Part shown: positions 1 through 5,788 of the stretch, in pieces
Numbering within the stretch: the first letter of the stretch is position 1
Layout of the letters: each line of letters opens with the position of its first letter
From: Pseudomonadota bacterium
Lineage (GTDB): Bacteria > Pseudomonadota > Gammaproteobacteria > Burkholderiales > Burkholderiaceae_B
Reading direction: 5' to 3'
Length of the DNA: 6,705 nucleotides
Assembly (NCBI GenBank): GCA_023437255.1
Contig: JAEZGR010000091.1
Coordinates: 1 to 6,705 of the forward strand
The notes under the pieces: model-generated
Told to the model about the DNA's origin: nothing
The model's input: only the letters and a program-made list of their open reading frames with translations
Databases searched by the model: none
Made by a program: the position numbers and the translations under genes

Positions 1-286
1 CATTGGGCAGGGGCCGCACCCCTGTTTGCACCGCGTGCGTGGCAATACGTGTCTTGAAACGGATATCGCCCGGTTCGCAGCCGTGATCGCGCAAGGCTGT
101 TTCAATTCGTTGCTGTAATTCAGGATCGCCATTGTGCACCGGGTATCCCAGCGGTACAGTAACTGATACACGCTGCCCTTCAATGCGGATCTCGCAAGTT
201 TCAGGCGTTACAGCCAGTGTCTTGCGGGTATTCGGATCCAGCACGCTTTCCAGGGCGGCCAGCACTCGATCAGGGTTCACACTCAT
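1..286 (-). CDS. apbC: ApbC/Mrp-type iron-sulfur cluster carrier ATPase, N-terminal part (runs off window)
   Basis: Reading the minus strand from ATG at 286 gives 95 uninterrupted codons to the left edge (starts MSVNPDRVLAALESVLDPNT, ends THAVQTGVRPLPN). This matches the N-terminal MIP18/DUF59-like domain of ApbC/Mrp proteins, and the HAVQ-GV-LPN end is the usual linker just before the P-loop ATPase domain, which lies outside the window. Family members are cytoplasmic, bind a bridging Fe-S cluster in a dimer and pass it to apoproteins. A good ribosome binding site, GGAAGG, sits five bases upstream of the ATG (minus strand, about 292-297), which supports this start. The gene is divergent from the small membrane protein gene and metG, an arrangement I recall from Bordetella-like genomes. 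The Walker A motif cannot be seen here, so the name rests on the N-terminal domain and the context. Confidence 0.85.
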   Translation of the reverse strand, partial: MSVNPDRVLAALESVLDPNTRKTLAVTPETCEIRIEGQRVSVTVPLGYPVHNGDPELQQRIETALRDHGCEPGDIRFKTRIATHAVQTGVRPLPN

Positions 287-368
287 TTTGACCTTCCAAT
301 TCTGAACAGGATCAAGAATACCGGATCAAGGGCATTTTTTTACCCAAGCTGGATTCTCAATCGATACG
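287..368. promoter_or_regulatory. Divergent intergenic region between apbC and the small membrane protein gene
   Basis: These 82 bp separate two divergently oriented genes, so they should hold promoters for both strands. They are visibly more AT-rich than the flanks, with a run of seven T at 335-341. The octamer GGATCAAG occurs twice in direct orientation (309-316 and 323-330), 14 bp start to start. I did not find a -35/-10 pair with proper spacing on either strand. The only firm element is the apbC ribosome binding site at its left edge. Confidence 0.4.
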
Positions 369-617
369 ATGAACACATTTAATCAGATTATCCGCGGCAT
401 CCTGTTTCTCGTCCTGGCGATCTTCGGCATGATCGCTGCAGCCGTCTTCATGGTGTCCACGGCCATTGCCGTCGCAATTCTGTACGTGGTCGCCCGCATC
501 AAGGGCCGGCCATTCGGCGTTCGGGCCTACTGGGAAGAACGCCGCCAGCCTTATCGCGCCAAGGAAGCCTTCCGCAGCAAGGATGTCACCGACATCGAAA
601 TGCGCGAGATCCCGTAA
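369..617 (+). CDS. Small inner-membrane protein of unknown function (82 aa)
   Basis: The protein has an almost unbroken hydrophobic stretch from about residue 7 to 42, interrupted only by G20 and S30-T31, then a basic stop-transfer (R43, K45, R47) and a charged tail of about 36 residues rich in Arg, Glu and Lys. Thirty-six apolar residues are too many for one ordinary helix, so a tight two-helix hairpin or one long kinked helix is likely, with the tail probably cytoplasmic by the positive-inside rule. I recognise no catalytic motif or named family. Its reality is supported by coherent membrane-protein composition and by filling the gap between apbC and metG in metG orientation. There is no clear Shine-Dalgarno before the ATG at 369; the start is chosen because the hydrophobic segment begins immediately after it. 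Overlapping frames here give unlikely compositions. Confidence 0.72.
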   Translation: MNTFNQIIRGILFLVLAIFGMIAAAVFMVSTAIAVAILYVVARIKGRPFGVRAYWEERRQPYRAKEAFRSKDVTDIEMREIP

Positions 618-717
618 GCCGCTCGCGCAGTATCGCGTAGCAAGCGCGAACCAGATTTCACGGACCGTCACACTGTAAGCCCGGCAGGCCGCCAGAGCCG
701 CCTTGACCGGGGCAGCA

Positions 718-735
718 GCGGGGCATCCACCCCGC
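718..735 (+). terminator. Weak hairpin upstream of metG, possible terminator
   Basis: A perfect six-base-pair stem GCGGGG/CCCCGC (718-723 and 730-735) closes a six-base loop. It is followed only by G and three T, so the U-tract is too short for a strong intrinsic terminator. It may end the transcript of the small upstream gene or simply be leader structure. Confidence 0.25.
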
Positions 736-751
736 GTTTGGCGTGGTTGGC

Positions 752-757
752 TAAAAT
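752..757 (+). promoter_or_regulatory. -10-like box TAAAAT before metG
   Basis: TAAAAT matches the sigma-70 -10 consensus at five of six bases and lies 41 bases before the metG start, which would give a leader of roughly 35 bases. No acceptable -35 hexamer is present at 16-18 bp spacing; TTTGGC at 737-742 is too close. Treat as a candidate only. Confidence 0.25.
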
Positions 758-798
758 CAGTCTTTTGACCCTCGTCTTCTGACCTTTAGCCGCCCAAC

Positions 799-2868
799 AT
801 GTCCCGCACCCTATTCGTCACCACCGCCCTTCCCTACGCCAATGGTTCCTTCCATATTGGCCACATCATGGAATATATCCAGGCCGATATCTGGGTGCGG
901 TCGATGCGCATGGCGGGTCATACGGTGCACTTCGTCGGCGCCGACGACGCGCACGGCGCGCCCATCATGCTCAAGGCCGAGGCCGAAGGCATCACGCCGC
1001 AAGCCCTGGTGGCGCGTTACGCCTCCGAGCGGCCCCAGTATCTGAACGGCTTTCACATTGCCTTCGATCACTGGCATTGCACCGATTCACCCGAGAACAC
1101 CGAACTCTCGCAAAAGATCTACCGGCGCCTCAAACAGGCCGGCTTCATCTACACCAAGACCATCGAGCAGTTCTACGACCCCGTCAAGGGCATGTTCCTG
1201 CCCGATCGCTACATCAAGGGTGAATGCCCGCACTGCCACGCCAAAGATCAATACGGCGACGCGTGCGAAGTCTGCAGCGGCGTGTACTCGCCCACAGAAC
1301 TCATCGAGCCGTACTCCACACTCACCAAGGCGCGCCCCGTGCTGCGCAGCTCCGAACACTTCTTTTTCCGCCTGTCCGACCCGCGCTGTGTCGAATTTCT
1401 GCGTGAATGGGCGAGCGGCAGCAACGCCAACGGGCAGAAACGCCTGCAGCCCGAAGTGCTGGCCAAGACTCGCGAATGGCTGGGCAGCGGCGACGACGCC
1501 GAAGCCAACCTGGCCGACTGGGACATCTCGCGCGACGAGCCCTATTTCGGCATTCCCATTCCCGACGCACCGGGCAAATACTTCTATGTCTGGCTCGACG
1601 CGCCGGTGGGCTACCTCGCTTCGCTGAAGGCCTACTGCGAAAAGCAGGGCCTCGACTTTTACAAGCTGCTCGATCCTTCCAGCAGCACCGAACAGGTCCA
1701 TTTCATCGGCAAGGACATCGTGTACTTCCACGCGCTGTTCTGGCCCGCCATGCTGCAGTTTGCCGGCCTCAAGACCCCCGATGCACTGAATGTGCACGGC
1801 TTCATCACGGTCAGCGGCGAAAAGATGTCCAAGAGCCGCGGCACCGGCATTTCGCCGCTGCGCTACCTCGAGATCGGCATGGATGCCGAGTGGATGCGCT
1901 ACTACATTGCCGCCAAGCTCAATTCGCACGTCGAAGACATCGACTTCAACCCCGACGACTTCGTGGCCCGGGTCAACAGCGATCTGGTCGGCAAGTATGT
2001 CAACATCGCCAGCCGCGCGGCCAATTTCATCAGCAAGCTGTTCGACGGCCAGCTCGGCTATGCGGGTGACACCTCGGCCCTGCAGAAAGAATTGTCCGAC
2101 ACGGCCGAACAAGTGCGTGCCGACTTCGAGCAGCGGGAATATGGCCGTGCAATCCGCCGCATCATGGCACAGGCCGACGTCATCAATCAGGCCTTCGACG
2201 CCGCGCAGCCCTGGGTGCTGGCCAAAGGCATCCAGACCGCCGACGACGCCACGCGCGCCCAGCTGCAAGATATCTGCTCGCGTGCGTTGGCCGGCTTCAA
2301 GGCACTCTCGGTCATGCTGACGCCCGTGCTGCCCGTGCTCACTCGCCGCGTGGCACACGAACTCTTCTCCGGCTCGCGCGATTTCGGGTGGGCCGATGCC
2401 GGCGTACTGCCCACCCAGGTGGCACCCTTCAAGCACCTGATGCAGCGGGTCGACCCGAAACAGCTCGACGCGCTGTTCGAACCGCCCGCCGAGCCGGTCG
2501 TCACGCCGGGCGGCGAAGCCATTGCCGACACCATCGACATCAAGGACTTTGCCAAGATCGACCTGCGCATCGCGCGCATCGTGGCGGCCGAAGAGGTCGA
2601 AGGCTCCGACAAACTGCTGCGCCTCACGCTCGACGTGGGCGAAGGGCGGCACCGCCAAGTATTCTCGGGCATCAAGTCCAGCTACCAGCCTGCCGACCTG
2701 GTCGACAAGCTCACGGTCGTCGTGGCCAATCTGGCGCCGCGCAAGATGCGGTTTGGCGTGTCGGAAGGCATGGTGCTGGCTGCCAGCCACGCCGACGAAA
2801 AGACCGATCCCGGCATCTACGTGCTGCAACCATGGCCCGGTGCGCAGCCTGGCATGCGCATCAGCTGA
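799..2868 (+). CDS. metG: Methionine--tRNA ligase (MetRS) with C-terminal tRNA-binding domain
   Basis: Cytoplasmic class Ia aminoacyl-tRNA synthetase that charges tRNA-Met with methionine using ATP. The 689-residue length is close to the E. coli enzyme. Signatures in order: HIGH at residues 19-22 inside the Rossmann fold; a single Cys4 zinc knuckle (C143, C146, C156, C159); HFIGKDI at 301-307; KMSKS at 342-346; a helical anticodon-binding domain with N402 and the P471-W472 pair, which correspond to the residues reading the CAU anticodon in the E. coli enzyme; and from about residue 580 an OB-fold EMAPII-like domain ([14 protein letters not shown] onward) that binds tRNA and dimerises the protein. 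No key residue is missing. The start at 799 lies directly before the conserved TTALPYANG segment. It lacks an obvious Shine-Dalgarno. The CDF gene follows after 54 bp with no visible terminator. Confidence 0.98.
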   Translation: MSRTLFVTTALPYANGSFHIGHIMEYIQADIWVRSMRMAGHTVHFVGADDAHGAPIMLKAEAEGITPQALVARYASERPQYLNGFHIAFDHWHCTDSPENTELSQKIYRRLKQAGFIYTKTIEQFYDPVKGMFLPDRYIKGECPHCHAKDQYGDACEVCSGVYSPTELIEPYSTLTKARPVLRSSEHFFFRLSDPRCVEFLREWASGSNANGQKRLQPEVLAKTREWLGSGDDAEANLADWDISRDEPYFGIPIPDAPGKYFYVWLDAPVGYLASLKAYCEKQGLDFYKLLDPSSSTEQVHFIGKDIVYFHALFWPAMLQFAGLKTPDALNVHGFITVSGEKMSKSRGTGISPLRYLEIGMDAEWMRYYIAAKLNSHVEDIDFNPDDFVARVNSDLVGKYVNIASRAANFISKLFDGQLGYAGDTSALQKELSDTAEQVRADFEQREYGRAIRRIMAQADVINQAFDAAQPWVLAKGIQTADDATRAQLQDICSRALAGFKALSVMLTPVLPVLTRRVAHELFSGSRDFGWADAGVLPTQVAPFKHLMQRVDPKQLDALFEPPAEPVVTPGGEAIADTIDIKDFAKIDLRIARIVAAEEVEGSDKLLRLTLDVGEGRHRQVFSGIKSSYQPADLVDKLTVVVANLAPRKMRFGVSEGMVLAASHADEKTDPGIYVLQPWPGAQPGMRIS

Positions 2869-2922
2869 CGACGTGCCAGGCCTGCGCTCGCCCATACATG
2901 CCGCCGTTACGCGGGGTCTGAG

Positions 2923-3942
2923 ATGAAGGACGGCCTGCCTTTACAGGGCGATCGCGGCCCCGGCGACCTTGAGCGACAGGCGGCGGGGTTTCGCAGCACA
3001 ATGGTCAGCGTGCTGGTCAATACCGCGCTGTCGATCGGCCAGTTCATCATCGGCATTCTCGGCAATTCGGCCGCCCTGGTGGCCGACGCCATTCACTCCT
3101 TGTCCGATCTGCTGTCCGACTTCATCGTGCTGGTGGCCAACCGGCACAGCGCCAAGGCGGCCGACGACAACCACCCCTACGGCCACCATCGCTTCGAGAC
3201 GGCCGCCTCGCTGGGCATCGGCGTGCTGCTCCTTCTGGTGGGCGTGAGCATGCTCTGGTCGGGCTATCCGAAACTGACCTCCGGCGAACCGCTGCCTCCC
3301 GTGCACCAGGCGGCACTCGTCACGGCCCTCATCACCCTGGCCGCCAAAGAGCTGCTGTTCCGGTACCTGCTCAAGGTCGGACGTCGGGTCCGTTCCACGA
3401 TGCTCGTCGCCAATGCCTGGCATGCCCGCTCGGATGCCGCCTCGTCGCTGGTCGTGGCAGTGGGCATTGGCGCCAGTCTTGCAGGATTTCCGCTCGCCGA
3501 CCCACTGGCCGCAATGGTGGTCGGGCTGATGATTGCACGCGTTGGCTGGCGTTTCTTTGTCGACGCCTTCCACGACCTGATGGATCGCGGCGTCGACGAA
3601 ACGACCGAAGCCCGCATTCGCACGCATCTGCTCGCCACGCCGGGCGTGTTGGGCGTACATGGGCTCAAGACCCGCAAGATGGGCGACATGATCTGGGTGG
3701 AGGTCGATCTCGAACTCGATGGCGACCTCACGATTCGTGAGGGTCACGAGATCGCCGTGGCAGCGCGCCGCCGGGTGATGCAGCACGAGGCCGTGCTCGA
3801 CGTCATGACGCACTTCGACCCCGTGAGCGTCGCGGCGCCGGCGGCACCGGCTGCCTACGTGTCGGCGCCCGCCGAGAACGAGCCCGGCGTGGTCCCGAAA
3901 AACCGGCGAAATGACGCAATGAATGACGAGGTCGATTCGTAG
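2923..3942 (+). CDS. Cation diffusion facilitator (CDF) divalent metal exporter, zinc-type
   Basis: Inner-membrane proton/metal antiporter of the YiiP/ZnT family, 339 residues. About six membrane segments are visible (roughly 26-48, 50-73, 95-116, 126-148, 159-187, 192-213). By alignment from memory with E. coli YiiP, transport site A is H58 and D62 in TM2 (HSLSD) with H167 and D171 in TM5 (HARSD); site B is D81, H84 and H88 in DDNHPYGHH; and the cytoplasmic ferredoxin-like domain (about 220-301) carries H246, D262, H275, H297 and D299 at the YiiP dimer-site positions. A histidine rather than aspartate at the first TM2 position is the mammalian ZnT pattern and favours zinc over cadmium. An Ala/Pro-rich tail (303-339) is outside the fold and overlaps the convergent araC-type gene. 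The start has GGGG about ten bases upstream. It sits 54 bp after metG and may be co-transcribed with it. Confidence 0.93.
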   Translation: MKDGLPLQGDRGPGDLERQAAGFRSTMVSVLVNTALSIGQFIIGILGNSAALVADAIHSLSDLLSDFIVLVANRHSAKAADDNHPYGHHRFETAASLGIGVLLLLVGVSMLWSGYPKLTSGEPLPPVHQAALVTALITLAAKELLFRYLLKVGRRVRSTMLVANAWHARSDAASSLVVAVGIGASLAGFPLADPLAAMVVGLMIARVGWRFFVDAFHDLMDRGVDETTEARIRTHLLATPGVLGVHGLKTRKMGDMIWVEVDLELDGDLTIREGHEIAVAARRRVMQHEAVLDVMTHFDPVSVAAPAAPAAYVSAPAENEPGVVPKNRRNDAMNDEVDS

Positions 3943-4667
3943 CCGCAGGACAGTGCCACGTCGGTGACGCTGTCGCCGCGTTCGAGCAGGGGCAACGCAT
4001 GCAGCAGCCGCGCCCGCAACCGCCATTCACGCATGTTCATGCCGGTATCGCGCTGGAACTGACGTTCGAGCGTGCGCACCGATACCCCCATGGCGGCACT
4101 CCAGGTTTCGCGACGAACGCGGATCCGCGGCTCTGCGAGCATGGCCGAGCACAACTCGCGCAAAGGGCCCTCCGGGGGCCATGGCAGAGAAAACGACACC
4201 CGCCCGGCCGCCAGCACAAGATCCAGCATCACCCGCACCAGCCTGCCCTCTGCGCCCTGCTCATCGTACTCGGCCGGCAGACTGGAAAAATGGCGGATGA
4301 GTTCGCGCAACAGGGGCGAGACCGCCAGCACCTGGCAGGCATCGCCCGTCTCGGGCAATATGGCCGCATCAATGTACAGACTGCGCATCTGGGTGCGGGC
4401 GCTGTTCACCACGGAATGCGCCACTCCGGGCGGAACGAGAATCGCCCATTGGGGTGGCGCGAGAAACACACCCTGAGCGGTGCGGATCTGCAGAACCCCC
4501 TGACTCGCGTACGACAGCTGAACCCACGGGTGACTGTGCGATAGGGTAGCGCTGCGATGCCGCAGGTTTTCGACGCGGGCGTAAACGGGGCGCGGCAGAT
4601 CGCTCAGTCGTGGAACACTGCGCGACTGCACGGCGGCGTTGCGTTTTGTCGTTTCAGCGATATTCAA
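3855..4667 (-). CDS. AraC-family transcriptional regulator (cupin sensor plus double HTH)
   Basis: A 270-residue regulator. The N-terminal AraC-type cupin sensor covers about residues 25-100, with the HSHPWVQLSYASQGVLQI and VPPGVAHSV segments typical of the NimR/YeaM-like subgroup. A helical linker follows. Two C-terminal helix-turn-helix units lie at about 189-210 (MGVSVRTLERQFQRDTG) and 235-260 (VTDVALSCGYES with FRRFFGTTP), so the DNA-binding domain is complete. The start is uncertain: codon 1 at 4667 is TTG, no in-frame ATG exists before M94, an upstream stop lies at 4704-4706, and GTG at 4631 (residue 13) is an alternative; neither start has a good Shine-Dalgarno. The gene is divergent from the BASS-type transporter gene 80 bp away, so regulation of that gene is likely by context. 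Its last 88 bases overlap the CDF gene tail to tail. The inducer cannot be read from the sequence. Confidence 0.92.
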   Translation of the reverse strand: MNIAETTKRNAAVQSRSVPRLSDLPRPVYARVENLRHRSATLSHSHPWVQLSYASQGVLQIRTAQGVFLAPPQWAILVPPGVAHSVVNSARTQMRSLYIDAAILPETGDACQVLAVSPLLRELIRHFSSLPAEYDEQGAEGRLVRVMLDLVLAAGRVSFSLPWPPEGPLRELCSAMLAEPRIRVRRETWSAAMGVSVRTLERQFQRDTGMNMREWRLRARLLHALPLLERGDSVTDVALSCGYESTSSFIASFRRFFGTTPGSFSAGADT

Positions 4668-4747
4668 GGGCGTGATGTCGTTAGTACGTAAATCGGGAGC
4701 ATACTAGAGTATGACCTTCCCAACATCCGACACCCCTGTGTGCACCC
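4668..4747. promoter_or_regulatory. Divergent promoter region between the AraC regulator and transporter genes
   Basis: The 80 bp between the two divergent starts must hold both promoters. The segment 4680-4715 is AT-rich relative to its surroundings. It contains TACGTA at 4685-4690 and the perfect dyad at 4700-4713, which overlaps possible -10 sequences on both strands (TAGAGT plus, TAGTAT minus). No well-spaced -35 element was found. Neither flanking gene has a clear Shine-Dalgarno. Confidence 0.45.
4700..4713. promoter_or_regulatory. Perfect inverted repeat CATACT-AG-AGTATG, candidate operator
   Basis: Two 6-bp arms, CATACT and AGTATG, are exact reverse complements separated by AG. The dyad lies 34 bp before the transporter start and 33 bp before the regulator start, close to mid-way in the divergent region. 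That is a natural place for an operator. AraC-family proteins usually bind direct rather than inverted half-sites, so the identity of the binding protein is open. Confidence 0.35.
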
Positions 4748-5719
4748 ATGAAGCGACCCCGCTTTCTACCCGATAACTTCACCCTGATCCTCATCGGCCT
4801 GGTGGTACTGGCCACCGTGCTGCCCGTCAGCGGCGAAACAGCCGTGATCGCGGAATGGATCACCAATCTGGCCATCGCGCTGCTCTTCTTTCTGCACGGC
4901 GCCAAGTTGCCCACACAGGCAGTGGTGGCCGGGCTTGCACATTGGCGGCTGCATGGCCTGGTGTTTGCGTGCACCTTTCTCCTGTTTCCGGCAATCGGCC
5001 TGGCGATGCGGCCGGTGCTTGAGCCGGCGATCGGCACCGACCTGTACCGCGGCATGCTGTTTCTCTGCGCCCTGCCCGCCACCGTGCAGTCGGCCATCGC
5101 GTTCACTTCGATCGCGCGCGGCAACGTGGCTGCGGCCATCTGCTCCGCGGCCACCTCGAGCCTGCTGGGCATCTTCATCACCCCGGTACTGGTCCTGTTG
5201 ATGCTGGGCGCGGCGGCCCAGAGCATGCCGCTGGGCGAAGCCATCGGCAAAATCACCCTGCAGCTTCTGGTACCCTTTCTGGCAGGCCAGATAAGCCGCC
5301 GCTGGATCGGCGCCTGGGTAGAGAAGAACAGGGCATGGCTGAAATACGTGGACCAGTCGTCCATTTACCTGGTCATCTACACCGCGTTCAGCCGTGCCGT
5401 CGTTGAAGGCATCTGGCGCACCCTGCCACTGTGGCAATTGCTCTCACTTACCGTGGCCTGCTGCGTGTTGCTGGCGATTATCCTGGTTCTGGTGAACTTC
5501 ATCGCGCGGCGTCTCCACTTCAGCATTGAAGACCGCATTACCATATTGTTTGCGGGTTCAAAGAAGAGCCTGGCCTCGGGCGTTCCCATGGCACAGGTGC
5601 TGTTCAGCGGTGCCGCCATGGGCACGCTGCTGCTCCCGCTGATGCTCTTTCACCAGATCCAGCTCATGGTCTGCGCCGTCCTTGCCAAGCGCTATGCGCG
5701 CCGGCCCGAGACGTCCTGA
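4748..5719 (+). CDS. Bile-acid:sodium-symporter-like membrane transporter (YfeH/SLC10A7 type)
   Basis: A 323-residue, very hydrophobic inner-membrane protein with about ten predicted helices (first at about 11-28, last at about 288-312). It matches the SBF-like group of the BASS/CPA superfamily, the type of E. coli YfeH and human SLC10A7. Recognisable segments are FLPDNFTLILIGLVVLATVLP at the N-terminus; LFFLHGAKLP at 46-55; CALPATVQSAIAFTSIARGN (107-126) and the following AAICSAATSSLLGIFITP, forming the first crossover region; and FAGSKKSLASGVPMA (268-282), the second crossover. These unwound helices form the ion and substrate site in the fold. True substrates for this subgroup are poorly defined, so bile acid should not be assumed. 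The gene is divergent from the AraC-type regulator and 69 bp upstream of the GGT-like gene, suggesting a regulated transport and processing module. The start agrees with the family, but no Shine-Dalgarno is evident. Confidence 0.92.
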   Translation: MKRPRFLPDNFTLILIGLVVLATVLPVSGETAVIAEWITNLAIALLFFLHGAKLPTQAVVAGLAHWRLHGLVFACTFLLFPAIGLAMRPVLEPAIGTDLYRGMLFLCALPATVQSAIAFTSIARGNVAAAICSAATSSLLGIFITPVLVLLMLGAAAQSMPLGEAIGKITLQLLVPFLAGQISRRWIGAWVEKNRAWLKYVDQSSIYLVIYTAFSRAVVEGIWRTLPLWQLLSLTVACCVLLAIILVLVNFIARRLHFSIEDRITILFAGSKKSLASGVPMAQVLFSGAAMGTLLLPLMLFHQIQLMVCAVLAKRYARRPETS

Positions 5720-5727
5720 CTCCCCGA

Positions 5728-5757
5728 GGTACCGCGCTTGCGATGCTGCCCGGTACC
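5728..5757 (+). repeat. Inverted repeat GGTACCG / CGGTACC between transporter and GGT-like genes
   Basis: GGTACCG at 5728-5734 and CGGTACC at 5751-5757 are exact reverse complements around a 16-base loop. Each arm also contains the self-palindrome GGTACC. There is no T-run after it, so it does not look like an intrinsic terminator. It could be an intercistronic RNA hairpin or a protein site controlling the downstream gene. Confidence 0.4.
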
Positions 5758-5788
5758 GATTCCGATTCACCGAACTCTGGAAAGAACG

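Larger units (their letters stand above)
618..798 (+). other. Noncoding leader between the small membrane gene and metG
   Basis: I see no convincing gene in these 181 bp. Two weak dyads are present: TCGCGC/GCGCGA (623-628 and 644-649) and the GC-rich hairpin at 718-735. A -10-like box lies at 752-757. It probably carries the metG promoter and 5' leader. I saw no T-box-like or other recognisable riboswitch structure. Confidence 0.4.

Noticed and set aside
623..649. TCGCGC/GCGCGA dyad as a terminator of the small membrane protein gene
   Set aside because: The stem is only six pairs with a 15-base loop and no T-run follows, so chance in GC-rich DNA is sufficient.
466..678. 70-codon plus-strand open frame overlapping the small membrane protein gene
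   Set aside because: It has Ser/Arg/Ala-rich shadow composition, while the overlapping frame at 369-617 has coherent membrane-protein structure.
1087..2895. 602-codon open frame on the minus strand opposite metG
   Set aside because: metG is certain from its motifs. This frame is the antisense shadow expected in GC-rich codon use, with no recognisable domain and a His/Gly/Val/Asp-rich composition typical of such mirrors.
2941..4026. 361-codon minus-strand open frame opposite the CDF gene
   Set aside because: It is antisense to a clear CDF transporter, has no domain, shows low-complexity His/Arg/Gly composition, and conflicts with the AraC gene in its first part.
4681..5364. 227-codon minus-strand open frame opposite the transporter
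   Set aside because: It overlaps the divergent promoter region and is antisense to a clear membrane transporter. It has no hydrophobic or domain pattern of its own.
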